A DNA stretch of 14,064 nt from JANFXS01 sp022791155 (GCA_949743895.1 CATJUX010000027.1:1-14064); one strand, 5' to 3'. Counted from the stretch's first letter, positions 1 through 7,783 are shown. A program made the numbers and translations. Notes: generated by a model not told the origin, from the letters alone.

Positions 1-647
1 AGCAGACGAACTATTAGGCTTCCATCTATATATGATGGAAAGCTGTCGATCTCGAAGTCCCGGCTCAGAACTTCACTTTCTCGAATGTCACGGATAACCT
101 CAGACATTCCGCCACGCGCACGGATTTCACTTGGGCCAATCTCCAAAATTTTCAAATGATTTTTCTGTTGGCAAAGCGAATTTATATAGCAATCCAAAGA
201 CTTCAAAAACATCTCATTGTTTGAACAAAATGTGTCAAAACTTTGAGCGCCAATGTTCTGTAAAACATTCGGCAATTGTTCCACATCAAAACAAGCATAA
301 AGCAGATTCATCTCATGAAACCGCATTGCAAGTTCCATCTGGTGATCATCAACATGTTCACCATACTTTGCCAAACGCGGAACCACAATCACTTTCTTTT
401 TCCGTTTCAAAGCTTCCACAATTGTTCCCGCGCCTCCATGGGTTATGAGAATGCTGCAAGTTTCCATCAGCTCATCAAAATGTTCCCGTTCGCAAAATTT
501 CTGATAACAGCAAACCGGGATATATTCGCTGACACCTGTTTGTATAAAAACTTCATCTTTTATAAGACCTTCTTGGATCATATGATCCATCTTTCTTATC
601 AAACGATCAAAAGGAAACTTTTGGGAACCAACTGTCACAAATATCAT
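1..647 (-). CDS. Alg13/PssE-like glycosyltransferase domain fused to the start of a GT4-like glycosyltransferase (partial)
   Basis: I translated the minus strand from ATG at 647; the frame stays open to the window edge (215 full codons). Residues 1 to about 160 begin MIFVTVGSQKFPFDRL and carry ITHGGAGT near residue 70, the hallmarks of Alg13/PssE/EpsE proteins. These supply the catalytic, sugar-nucleotide-binding half of a two-part glycosyltransferase whose membrane partner is Alg14/PssD, here the gene just upstream. From about residue 164 the protein continues as LKILEIGPSEIRARGGMSEV, which resembles the N-terminus of a GT4 glycosyltransferase (short beta strand, then a glycine-rich GGMSEVIRDI turn). 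No stop codon separates the two. The start follows the upstream stop by 10 bp, with AGGTG at a good distance. PssE proteins are usually about 160 aa, so this is a fusion. The Alg13 call is firm; the GT4 call rests on about 50 residues. Confidence 0.82.
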   Translation of the reverse strand, partial: MIFVTVGSQKFPFDRLIRKMDHMIQEGLIKDEVFIQTGVSEYIPVCCYQKFCEREHFDELMETCSILITHGGAGTIVEALKRKKKVIVVPRLAKYGEHVDDHQMELAMRFHEMNLLYACFDVEQLPNVLQNIGAQSFDTFCSNNEMFLKSLDCYINSLCQQKNHLKILEIGPSEIRARGGMSEVIRDIRESEVLSRDFEIDSFPSYIDGSLIVRL

Positions 648-657
648 AATGTTCACC

Positions 658-1128
658 TCAATAAATGCCACCTTTGCACACGGCTTTTGGATAAAACTCT
701 GACAACTCTTGCCATTGAATGTAAAATTGGTCTGCAAAATGATAAAGAAGTTTCCCTGTTAAAGTTGGTGTTTTCACTTTGGCATAGGATTCAATAAACA
801 CCAGTTTTTTTCCAAACAGCTTGCACAGCAGGCACAGTGGCACTGTTGCCAATACACCAGTGCAGATCACTATATCTGGGCGCTCCATTATATAAATCTT
901 CAAAGAACGAAATGCATTTACAATCATGCTAAAAACGAAAAGATGTTCTTGACGGTTAACCTGAAGCAGATAATAACATCGAATTCCATTTGTGGCCACT
1001 CTATAGGCCACCTTTTCTGTGACCAAAAAACTGTCATAACGATTCATCAACGGACTCAGCATCATTAGTTCCGACAAATGTCCGCCAGATGACGCGGCAA
1101 AACAGATCCTTAACTTTATGTTGTTCAA
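658..1128 (-). CDS. Alg14/PssD-like membrane subunit of an EPS glycosyltransferase
   Basis: This 156-aa protein matches the usual size of PssD/EpsF/Alg14 proteins, which anchor the catalytic Alg13/PssE partner at the membrane and help bind the lipid-linked acceptor. Visible marks are LRICFAASSGGHLSELMML (residues 6-24, the family's N-terminal SSGGHL motif), a hydrophobic stretch around 64-80, RPDIVICTG (83-91) and KLVFIESYAKVKTPTLTGKL (109-128, resembling the family's FIES-R-TG region). I chose a TTG start at 1128 because a strong GGAAGGAGGG lies 5 bp upstream and gives the expected N-terminus. The longer reading from 1254 would overlap the polymerase gene by about 90 bp and add a tail with no family features. 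The partner Alg13-like gene follows after 10 bp, so the two are almost certainly co-translated. The function is inferred from the family; the sugar is unknown. Confidence 0.86.
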   Translation of the reverse strand: MNNIKLRICFAASSGGHLSELMMLSPLMNRYDSFLVTEKVAYRVATNGIRCYYLLQVNRQEHLFVFSMIVNAFRSLKIYIMERPDIVICTGVLATVPLCLLCKLFGKKLVFIESYAKVKTPTLTGKLLYHFADQFYIQWQELSEFYPKAVCKGGIY

Positions 1129-1133
1129 ATTAA

Positions 1134-1143
1134 CCCTCCTTCC
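1134..1143 (-). promoter_or_regulatory. Shine-Dalgarno site that fixes a TTG start
   Basis: The minus strand reads GGAAGGAGGG, then 5 bp, then TTG at 1128. It lies in the 34-bp gap after the polymerase stop codon and is the only good ribosome binding site near the Alg14-like motif, so it decides the start of that gene. Confidence 0.75.
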
Positions 1144-1162
1144 AAAACTTGAACCATTTTCA

Positions 1163-2425
1163 CTATGGCTTATTTGCGCCCCACTTTGCACAAAACCTTT
1201 CAAGCTCAACTTTCTCTTGAGCATCAATCTGACAGGCCATGGGGAGCAGAGCACACGCGATCATTGTGTAGGGATAATAAATTGTGTTGTCTGTGGCATA
1301 TAACACAAAGCAGTAAACACATATTCCAATGAAAAGACAGCCTGTCTCCTTCCCTCCTTGACGAAACCAATAATTTAGTCGTGCAGGCAGCCAGCTCCAC
1401 AGCCAAATCCAATATCCAACAAAGCCAATATTCAGATACATACGAAGAAAATCGTTGTGAATTTGTGTCTGTGTACGCAAAGGAATTGTATATTCTACAC
1501 CTGAAAACCATTCAACCATACGTTCAAATCCAGTTCCCTGACCTATATATGTAAAGCTGATGTCATAGTATGGCGCCACATTTGCAAACAACTCTGCCCG
1601 CCCCTTTGTGTCAATTCCGAGATTCATTTCCATGTATTCAAAAAGGCCATAACGAATCCCTACAATATAAGTGAAACTGACCAACATCATTGCTATAGTC
1701 ATGCACAGTGCTGTCTGTTTTGCAGCCATGTCAGGCAACAGTCTCAAAAGTGATGCTGTCATAAACCCCAATGCTAAAGCTGGAAATGCAATCCGTTTCA
1801 ATCCAACCAAAAAGAAACAAGCCACAATAACTATCCATATGAGAGGATGTTTGGATGTTTTCCAATGCAACAAAATATAAAGCAAAAATGGGCCAAAAGC
1901 AAAAGTCAAGTCGTGTGTTTCCAATTGTTTCATCAAAGGGCCCGTTTCTTTGCTGAATGTGATTAAAAGCGTGTAGAATTCTTGCAGGAATTCTGTCAGC
2001 CCACCTGTATAGATCACCACTAAAACGCTGATGAAATTTGCCGCACACATGGCCCCAAGGCAATACCAAATTCCTTTGCTTCCAAAAAGATACACAGTGG
2101 CACCTGCCACAATAACTGATAGCAGCTGCGGAAATATCATTGAAACGCCATTCGCAACGGTGGCACTTTCTGCTTTTGTGCCAACCCATATTATGGAGGA
2201 AAACACCAACGGAATTAGACATGGCAATGCTTGAACTGCTGTGTGGCGTGTCAGAACCATCAGCCGATTCAGTCGCACCGTTGCTGTGAAATTCAGCAGT
2301 GTCAGAAATAGAATTGCCAATGCGCAAGGGTTTTTAAGGCTCAGTTCCATGCCGCCCAAAGAAAAATATGTGTCTTGTAAAAAGAACATGCCGGTTGCCA
2401 AAACCATGTATACAACGAAACACAA
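1163..2425 (-). CDS. Wzy-type polysaccharide polymerase / O-antigen ligase family membrane protein
   Basis: This 420-aa protein is very hydrophobic, with roughly ten or more membrane segments. A large, less hydrophobic stretch at about residues 265-325 is typical of the periplasmic (extracytoplasmic) loop of Wzy and WaaL proteins. That loop contains LGIDTKGRAELFA, YIGQGTGF and, near residue 322, IHNDFLRMYLNIG, which matches the HND/HN motif region of the O-antigen ligase family. Such proteins join lipid-linked repeat units into a polymer on the outer face of the membrane. The start is TTG at 2425, 8 bp after AAGGGGAGGG; no ATG in this frame has a comparable site. The gene lies 28 bp after the Wzz-like gene and 34 bp before the Alg14-like gene, as expected of a Wzy working with chain-length proteins. 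Polymerase is favoured over ligase because this looks like a Gram-positive EPS operon, but sequence alone does not separate them. Confidence 0.8.
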   Translation of the reverse strand: MCFVVYMVLATGMFFLQDTYFSLGGMELSLKNPCALAILFLTLLNFTATVRLNRLMVLTRHTAVQALPCLIPLVFSSIIWVGTKAESATVANGVSMIFPQLLSVIVAGATVYLFGSKGIWYCLGAMCAANFISVLVVIYTGGLTEFLQEFYTLLITFSKETGPLMKQLETHDLTFAFGPFLLYILLHWKTSKHPLIWIVIVACFFLVGLKRIAFPALALGFMTASLLRLLPDMAAKQTALCMTIAMMLVSFTYIVGIRYGLFEYMEMNLGIDTKGRAELFANVAPYYDISFTYIGQGTGFERMVEWFSGVEYTIPLRTQTQIHNDFLRMYLNIGFVGYWIWLWSWLPARLNYWFRQGGKETGCLFIGICVYCFVLYATDNTIYYPYTMIACALLPMACQIDAQEKVELERFCAKWGANKP

Positions 2426-2433
2426 AACCGCAT

Positions 2434-2443
2434 CCCTCCCCTT
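2434..2443 (-). promoter_or_regulatory. Shine-Dalgarno site for the TTG start of the polymerase gene
   Basis: The minus strand reads AAGGGGAGGG, then 8 bp, then TTG at 2425. An ATG closer to the site, at about 2433, is in another frame and opens no plausible product. This supports TTG as the start. Confidence 0.65.
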
Positions 2444-2453
2444 TTCGCTTTTT

Positions 2454-4328
2454 TCACTTGCTCACAGATTCGGCATCCGCTTTCACGCCTGTTTTAGCCG
2501 CCCGCTTTATGGCAATGGAAAGAAGTTCCCTGATATAGTAACATTGTTCCTCGCCCGCCTGAGCAAAATTGTAATTCAGTTCCAGTGTATACCCTTGCTC
2601 TTGCGACCGCTGCTCCATTGCAACTCCTATCTGAAATAAAGCTGCTTCTATCTGTTCCACATCCATGGACTCTGCAAAAATCAGATATTGTCCCGCGCCG
2701 TTATTCCCCACAAACAACTTGTCTGATGGAGGAAACACAGAAGTTAGCATTCCAGCAAAATCTTTCAGCATATTGTCTCCAGCTTCTCGGCCCAATCGGG
2801 CGTTCTCAGCCTGCAAATTTGCCAACTTGCATACAATGCATGTGAACTTCTTTTGCAAAGGGCGCTCATCTCTTGAAGCAATGAATTGATCGCACTTAGC
2901 CCGATTAGGCAACCGATCAACCTTGTTTGTGAAAGCATAATATTCAATAAAATCTTCTATCCTGCCAAAGAGCGCTGCCCCTGCACAGCCCAATGCGCCA
3001 AAAATCACCACAATCAGAATTGTAAAAATCATAATTGGGAATCGTTTTGTGACACGAACGCTTGAAAGCATCACAATGTTTTGTGCCCCCAAATATTCAT
3101 TATACTCATCGTTTGTTTCATAATAGACAGACTGGAGTGCATTGATTTCTTCTGCCAAACGCACAATCTCTGTTTGCACTTTCTCCTGAGATGCTTGTGG
3201 TGATTTGTCAGGTGCACCAGAGAACACGCTGATAATATAGTTATTGTAGTCTTCATCAACAATGTTATGTTCATAGAGTGTTCTGTCTTCTATATACTTT
3301 CGCAAAAGCACATCATATTCCGCCGTTCTGTCAACTGGTTCCAAATTGCCCTCATCGTCATTGTCCCAGTCATCATAGACATCTGGAAGGACATTGTTTT
3401 GAAGAACATCTCCAACATTTTCCCCTTGGCTGTTGACAACAGGAACACTAAACTTTCCCATGGCATTTTCATAGGCACCAATGATGCCCTGAATATATTT
3501 AATCTCAAAGGAAGCGGAATTGTTGGAGATTGCAAGGTTGTTGTTACGGTTTCGATACTTTTCCAGAAGTGTATCGCGATCCTTGGTGATTTTTTCAGCA
3601 AGAATCTCTGAAAATAGTTGCCTGACTTCCACATCGCGAATAAATTCAAATTCATCTTTTATGTCCTGAAAGCTATATCCCGTTTGACTGGAACGGAATT
3701 CACCATTCCATTCAACCTTGTCTGAAAGATGTTCAGAAATGTTTGTCAGAGTCTCGTCCATAACCTCTGCCATTTCTATGTAGTCATAGCCCTTTGTGGT
3801 GATGTCGCTGACTGGATTGGCCGCCAAAGAAGTGTTTACATGGTTTTTTCCATAATAACTGGCATATTCCTGTAAAATCTGGTTCAAAACCTTGCGTGGA
3901 TATTCCTTGCCATTTCTAACACCACAGTTAAATGACACCACATAACGGGTTGGATTCAGTTCATAGTCATTCTCGCCATTTTCAAGTTTTGATTGCTGCA
4001 CCATCAAATCTTCATCTGTGATGACAGGCTCCACATGTATGTTCATACGAATGCTGTCAGCAGTGGCCTCTGTATAATCAATGCCCAGCTCTTTCATGGC
4101 CTGAGCAACAAGGTTGGTTGCATATATCTCTGTGGTGTCAATTTTCTTTCCATCTGGCGAATATCCTTCATCAGCCCGTGAGTTAGTGTATTCAATAACT
4201 GTGACAGCGGTGTATTGCTGAATGCGCAGCTGGGCAATCAGGAAGAATATTATTCCCGCCAAAACTGACACGCCGGCTATAACGGCGCGGTATTTTCTAA
4301 GATACCGAAATACATCCAATTCTTTCAT
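2454..4328 (-). CDS. Wzz-like chain-length protein with C-terminal degenerate GGDEF-type domain
   Basis: The protein has 624 aa. Residues 1-12 are cytoplasmic and 14-33 form membrane helix 1. A long extracytoplasmic, largely helical region follows to about 428, and helix 2 is at about 430-455. This is Wzz/CapA polysaccharide co-polymerase topology, and such proteins set polymer length together with Wzy. Unusually, about 170 cytoplasmic residues follow helix 2. They read like a GGDEF fold: VDRLPNRAK (470-478, matching the D-LTGLPNR entry motif), then ENARLGREAGDNML (508-521, matching N-D-x-x-G-x-x-x-GD-x-L), then FVGNNGAGQYLIF (539-551, in the place of R-Y-GGDEF). The signature has become GAGQY, the first metal-binding Asp aligns with a Lys near 501, and no RxxD inhibitory site is visible, so cyclase activity is unlikely. 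The start overlaps the upstream stop as ATGA, implying coupled translation. The Wzz call is firm. The pseudo-GGDEF call is a motif-based inference. Confidence 0.82.
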   Translation of the reverse strand: MKELDVFRYLRKYRAVIAGVSVLAGIIFFLIAQLRIQQYTAVTVIEYTNSRADEGYSPDGKKIDTTEIYATNLVAQAMKELGIDYTEATADSIRMNIHVEPVITDEDLMVQQSKLENGENDYELNPTRYVVSFNCGVRNGKEYPRKVLNQILQEYASYYGKNHVNTSLAANPVSDITTKGYDYIEMAEVMDETLTNISEHLSDKVEWNGEFRSSQTGYSFQDIKDEFEFIRDVEVRQLFSEILAEKITKDRDTLLEKYRNRNNNLAISNNSASFEIKYIQGIIGAYENAMGKFSVPVVNSQGENVGDVLQNNVLPDVYDDWDNDDEGNLEPVDRTAEYDVLLRKYIEDRTLYEHNIVDEDYNNYIISVFSGAPDKSPQASQEKVQTEIVRLAEEINALQSVYYETNDEYNEYLGAQNIVMLSSVRVTKRFPIMIFTILIVVIFGALGCAGAALFGRIEDFIEYYAFTNKVDRLPNRAKCDQFIASRDERPLQKKFTCIVCKLANLQAENARLGREAGDNMLKDFAGMLTSVFPPSDKLFVGNNGAGQYLIFAESMDVEQIEAALFQIGVAMEQRSQEQGYTLELNYNFAQAGEEQCYYIRELLSIAIKRAAKTGVKADAESVSK

Positions 4329-5797
4329 AATGCAGTTTCCTCCTGATTCTTTTCTTCACGGTTTTTGTTGCGTTTGGCGTTTTGGCCATTCCGATATTCT
4401 TGATAGAAAGGATCTAAAACAGCATTTCCACCCAAAGCAGCAACAAATAAAACCGCAAATAAGAATGCTTTAACTAAGTTTTCAAGTATGGCTGGAGAAG
4501 TGAAGCAGACCTGAATATAACCATCTCTTTTCTCATTAACATATGTGCTGCAAAGTTCTCTGCTTTGAACAGCAAGGTTTATAAGTTCGGTTTTCAGTTC
4601 TTCAATCCGCTGATCGGCCTGAGCATAAACAGAAGAAGACGCATGTGAACTGCTAACCTGCTGAGAGGCATATTTGTTGTGCTCAATTTTTTCCAGCAGT
4701 TTTGTGGCAGATTCCAAATGTTCCTTGGCTTCATCTGCAAAATAGTCCACACCAACCTTTGTTTTAGACATATAAAATTCCTTGTCGGTGTCATAAGTTG
4801 GAATCAGCACAAAGCGCGTCATATAGGCATTATACATATTTATGGCTTCAATCCTCACATCGTGAGCGGCCATCTCTTTCCTTTTTGAAACATCCAAATG
4901 ACGATTAACATACTGCATTCGAGATTGATAAGTGATTCGGTTGTTGGCAAGTCCATTTTCCAAAACAAATGCCTCATATCGCTCAAGCTCAATGTCAATG
5001 AAGTTGCTAATCTTCTGAGACAAAGACGAGAATGTCTCCCCGCTTCCTTCCGCACGGAAACTGCTGCTTTCACTGCTGTAGCCCGGAAGATAGTTTTGCA
5101 GTTTGTTTGCCTGCATTTTTAGATAATTCTTCGCATCAAGATATTCCATGCCTTCTAATTTTTCAAATGACAGATCCAAAATGCTGTCATTTTCTGCATA
5201 GTTCGACACAAAATTTTCCCAATATACATCTGACAGAAGGTTTAATATCATCTTTGGCTCTGTGTGATACAATGACACCATTTCAGAACAATGAACATGA
5301 TATTCTGTGGATATTTTTAGATCAGATTCCTGACTGACATTCAATTTCTCCTCATCTAAAGGTGTTGAAATGCTCAAACACTTGGAAAGCTGCTCAACAC
5401 TGAGGCTTAAACCTCCTCGCTGAATGACCTGCTCAAGAATTTCATCAGAAAGTATATCAGACTCATTAAACCTTGTGACATTGGGATTCTGTCCTCGAGC
5501 CGCCTCCTCATAGTTTAACACCATTAACATGCTTGGCGCCCAAATTCCAACCGCTTGCTGTGCGGCCAGATAGATTGCAAAAAACAATACTCCCAGTGAC
5601 GCTATCTTCCACCGCTTGCCCTTTGTGTGAACAAGCACACCTCGCACACCCATAATTGGAAGTTTTTCCTTGATTAGAAAAAATCTTCTAATCAACATTG
5701 CATATATGATGGCAAGGCATAAAATTAGAACTGGAACAATCATATATATCAAAATCACGCTGTCATTACACCTCCATTTTTGTTGTTCATGAAACAT
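4325..5797 (-). CDS. Wzz-like chain-length / co-polymerase protein
   Basis: This 490-aa protein has membrane segments at about 14-36, 65-85 and 441-460. Between the last two lies a large extracytoplasmic region rich in charged, helix-forming sequence, including a likely coiled coil around 370-430. The segment NYEEAARGQNPNVTRFNESD, then ILSDEILEQVI (about 95-125) resembles the start of the periplasmic domain in Wzz/GumC-type proteins. The cytoplasmic tail (about 461-490) is short, basic and acidic, with no Tyr cluster and no ATPase. It probably acts with the next Wzz-like protein and Wzy in polymer length control and export; that role is inferred. Its TGA overlaps the next ATG (ATGA). The ATG at 5797 has only a weak ribosome binding site. 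GTG at 5758 lies 12 bp after GGAGG and would start just before the first helix, so the true N-terminus may be 13 residues shorter. Confidence 0.78.
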   Translation of the reverse strand: MFHEQQKWRCNDSVILIYMIVPVLILCLAIIYAMLIRRFFLIKEKLPIMGVRGVLVHTKGKRWKIASLGVLFFAIYLAAQQAVGIWAPSMLMVLNYEEAARGQNPNVTRFNESDILSDEILEQVIQRGGLSLSVEQLSKCLSISTPLDEEKLNVSQESDLKISTEYHVHCSEMVSLYHTEPKMILNLLSDVYWENFVSNYAENDSILDLSFEKLEGMEYLDAKNYLKMQANKLQNYLPGYSSESSSFRAEGSGETFSSLSQKISNFIDIELERYEAFVLENGLANNRITYQSRMQYVNRHLDVSKRKEMAAHDVRIEAINMYNAYMTRFVLIPTYDTDKEFYMSKTKVGVDYFADEAKEHLESATKLLEKIEHNKYASQQVSSSHASSSVYAQADQRIEELKTELINLAVQSRELCSTYVNEKRDGYIQVCFTSPAILENLVKAFLFAVLFVAALGGNAVLDPFYQEYRNGQNAKRNKNREEKNQEETAL

Positions 5798-5801
5798 TCA
5801 C

Positions 5802-6674
5802 TTACCGACGGCCATTTATGTCGATGACTGCCAATTCAGGCCGATTGTTGACACGCGGCAAATTGTTGTGTCCTCCCATGCCTCTTGACACAAAAATTGT
5901 ACCATTTGAAAGCTGATACATTCCCCCGCTATATTTTGGGAAAAGCCCTGTGTCGCCATGATATAATCCGCCGATCATTGGAATTCTCAGCTGACCGCCG
6001 TGGTAATGGCCGCATATGCCCAAATCAACTTCTCCATCTGCCAATTCTTCATAATATAAACTGGGGTAGTGAGCAATCAACAGCTTAAACGCGCTGCTCT
6101 TTTCATATTCTTCAAAAAATGCAGCGCCATACTCATTATAGCCCTCTATAGACGTTGTCAGTCCCCCAATCAGAAATGGTGTTCTGTTTATAGTTTCTTC
6201 TTCAGCCCTGTTCACAAGGAAGTGAACGCCCTGTTCTATGAGCAGATTTTCAATTTGACTCCCTTTTTCATACATAAGGTTGCTTTCATGATTGCCCGGA
6301 CTGTAATAAACAGGGGCAATTTCCACCAACTTTTCGCACAATGTAAGAATCACCGTTAGATTGTCGTCATCTGCATTGACCATGTCGCCTGCTATGGCAA
6401 TTATGTCTGGCTTCAAAATTGCAATCTGTTCCACCAAATCATTATTTTCATAGCCAAATTCCCGGTTGTGCAGATCTGACAGAACCACAACACGTATATT
6501 TTCTCCTCCTGCAATTTTAGAAGAATGCAAATGATAGAATGTCACTTCCAACTCATCTGAAAGAAGATAACGTCCCCCAAACACTATCACTGCAACTGCA
6601 ATGATTCCGCACAGGAACGTTTTTCTTCGCTTTTTGTGCATGGAATTCATACCAATCCTATTTATACTTTTCAT
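5802..6674 (-). CDS. Membrane-anchored calcineurin-like metallophosphoesterase
   Basis: The protein has about 290 aa. A basic N-terminus (HKKRRK) followed by a single hydrophobic helix (FLCGIIAVAVIVFGG) would anchor it with the catalytic domain outside the membrane. The metal-binding motifs of the calcineurin-like phosphoesterase superfamily appear in order: VVLSDLHN, IIAIAGDMVN, SPGNHES, LLIAHYP and GICGHYHGGQ. The layout is closest to YkuE-like proteins. I placed the start at ATG 6674 because AGGTG lies 5 bp upstream; an in-frame ATG at 6692, which adds 6 residues, has no clear site. It sits between the phosphoglycosyl transferase gene and the Wzz genes, so a role on lipid-linked or phosphate-containing polymer intermediates is possible. 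The substrate is unknown and this link is only from context. It is not a PHP-type or low-molecular-weight tyrosine phosphatase of the sort usual in capsule operons. Confidence 0.88.
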   Translation of the reverse strand: MKSINRIGMNSMHKKRRKTFLCGIIAVAVIVFGGRYLLSDELEVTFYHLHSSKIAGGENIRVVVLSDLHNREFGYENNDLVEQIAILKPDIIAIAGDMVNADDDNLTVILTLCEKLVEIAPVYYSPGNHESNLMYEKGSQIENLLIEQGVHFLVNRAEEETINRTPFLIGGLTTSIEGYNEYGAAFFEEYEKSSAFKLLIAHYPSLYYEELADGEVDLGICGHYHGGQLRIPMIGGLYHGDTGLFPKYSGGMYQLSNGTIFVSRGMGGHNNLPRVNNRPELAVIDINGRR

Positions 6675-6701
6675 ACTCACACCTACTGTCATATCTATTC
6701 A

Positions 6702-7397
6702 CTATAAGCCCTCTCTGCGGAGAACAGCCCTTCCTGTCTGAAAAATCAACTTCCAGTCCAGAAACCAATTTTGTTCTCGTATGTAACGCAAATCCAACTC
6801 CACCCAAGCATCAAAGCTCATACTGTTACGATTGTCGCTAACCTGCCAGAAACATGTAAGCCCGGGAGTGACCATGAGCCTTTGCCGCTGATATGCAGTG
6901 TATTCCATAACTTCTCTAAGCAGAGGAGGCCGAGGCCCAACAATTGACATATCACCCTTCAATATGTTGACTAACTGCGGAAGTTCATCTAAGCCTGTAG
7001 ACCGCAAAAACTTCCCAAGGCGTGTAATTCTTGGGTCATTTTGAATCTTAAATGCCGGCCCAACCATTTCATTGTATGGCAGCAGTTCCGTCAGATGTTT
7101 CTCTGCATCCACACACATTGTGCGGAATTTATAAAGGCGGAACGCTTCACCTCCACGGCCATAGCGTATCTGAGAAAAAATTGGGCCGCCTTTTGGATCG
7201 TCAATCACCACAGCCAGAGCAATCAGCAGAAGAAGCGGCGAAAGAAACAATAGAGCCAAAACTGATAATATAATGTCCTGTATCCTTTTAACACATAGAT
7301 ATATGCGTTTCTTTTTTGTCACTTGGGCATAGATCATAGGCTGGATGTTTTCAGGCGATACCATATCAAAAGTATTTTCCGATTCCTCGATCTTCAT
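6702..7397 (-). CDS. Undecaprenyl-phosphate sugar-phosphate transferase (monotopic phosphoglycosyl transferase)
   Basis: This 231-aa enzyme would move a sugar phosphate from a nucleotide sugar onto undecaprenyl phosphate, the first committed step of repeat-unit assembly at the inner face of the membrane. It has a basic patch (KKKRIYLCVKR, 28-38), one re-entrant hydrophobic helix (about 40-64), PIFSQIRYGRGGEAFRLYKF (72-91), DPRITRLGKFLRSTGLDELP (121-140) with the family's catalytic Asp-Glu pair at 137-138, KGDMSIVGPRPPL (147-159) and PGLTCFWQV (178-186). This is the short single-domain form without the extra N-terminal helices of WbaP. AGGGGGGA lies just before the ATG. It is the first gene of the EPS operon, directly behind the long upstream region. 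The usual SGR near residue 187 reads SDNR, a mild variation. The sugar cannot be predicted. Confidence 0.95.
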   Translation of the reverse strand: MKIEESENTFDMVSPENIQPMIYAQVTKKKRIYLCVKRIQDIILSVLALLFLSPLLLLIALAVVIDDPKGGPIFSQIRYGRGGEAFRLYKFRTMCVDAEKHLTELLPYNEMVGPAFKIQNDPRITRLGKFLRSTGLDELPQLVNILKGDMSIVGPRPPLLREVMEYTAYQRQRLMVTPGLTCFWQVSDNRNSMSFDAWVELDLRYIREQNWFLDWKLIFQTGRAVLRREGL

Positions 7398-7434
7398 TCA
7401 ATCCCCCCTGACAATGCAATTGTTAAAAACATTG

Positions 7435-7443
7435 TGTATAACA
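7435..7443 (-). promoter_or_regulatory. Possible weak extended -10 promoter close to the EPS operon
   Basis: The minus strand reads TGTTATACA about 40 bp before the first EPS gene, resembling an extended -10 (TGn then 4/6 match to TATAAT). No good -35 is found at 16-18 bp. If real, it would give basal expression independent of the inversion switch. Confidence 0.25.
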
Positions 7444-7750
7444 AGTCAATCTATTCTCTTTTCACAAAAATGGCTAACTTTCCACAAACAGACACAATTT
7501 TTATAAATTGAGAAATAAAGCATAAAAAAACTGGTTTTTAACACTGCATATAAAAATTCTAAAAAAAATCAAATCTTGTAAATGAGTTGATGCTTCTGTA
7601 AATATGTTTTTTATGACAAATCGGCATTTTGCCAATATTATGCGTGGATTTTGTCATTACAGTTTTTCTCAAACTTTGATCATTTAATACATTCTTAAAC
7701 CAATTCCAGTTGCCCGTATATCACAGATTGAACATCGCTTTCCACAGACT

Positions 7751-7783
7751 TTCTAAGCCGCAAACTTCCATCGCGGCTTAGAA
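7751..7783. repeat. Perfect 11-bp inverted repeat, likely protein-binding dyad beside the inversion site
   Basis: TTCTAAGCCGC (7751-7761) and GCGGCTTAGAA (7773-7783) are perfect reverse complements separated by 11 bp. No T-run follows on either strand, so it is not an intrinsic terminator. Each arm matches the half-site inside the neighbouring 20-bp repeat (TTATAAGCCAC) at 9 of 11 positions. This suggests that the same protein, probably the serine recombinase, binds here. It lies 1 bp outside the left inversion repeat. Confidence 0.7.

Noticed and set aside
131..797. Two plus-strand open frames (131-448 and 276-797)
   Set aside because: They lie opposite the Alg13-like fusion gene, which carries clear family motifs and is open across the whole stretch. 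Their products show no family features.
1129..1254. Upstream extension of the Alg14-like gene to 1254
   Set aside because: It would overlap the polymerase gene by about 90 bp and add residues with no family features. The strong site before TTG 1128 gives the correct N-terminus.
1731..2327. 198-aa minus-strand open frame overlapping the polymerase gene
   Set aside because: It lies entirely within the polymerase gene in another frame, has no ribosome binding site and has no family features.
2457..2945. Active diguanylate cyclase
   Set aside because: The GGDEF signature reads GAGQY and the first metal-binding Asp position is a Lys, so catalysis is not expected.
7751..7783. The 11-bp stem as an intrinsic terminator
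   Set aside because: No T-run follows on either strand. The arms match the recombinase half-sites, so a DNA-binding role fits better.
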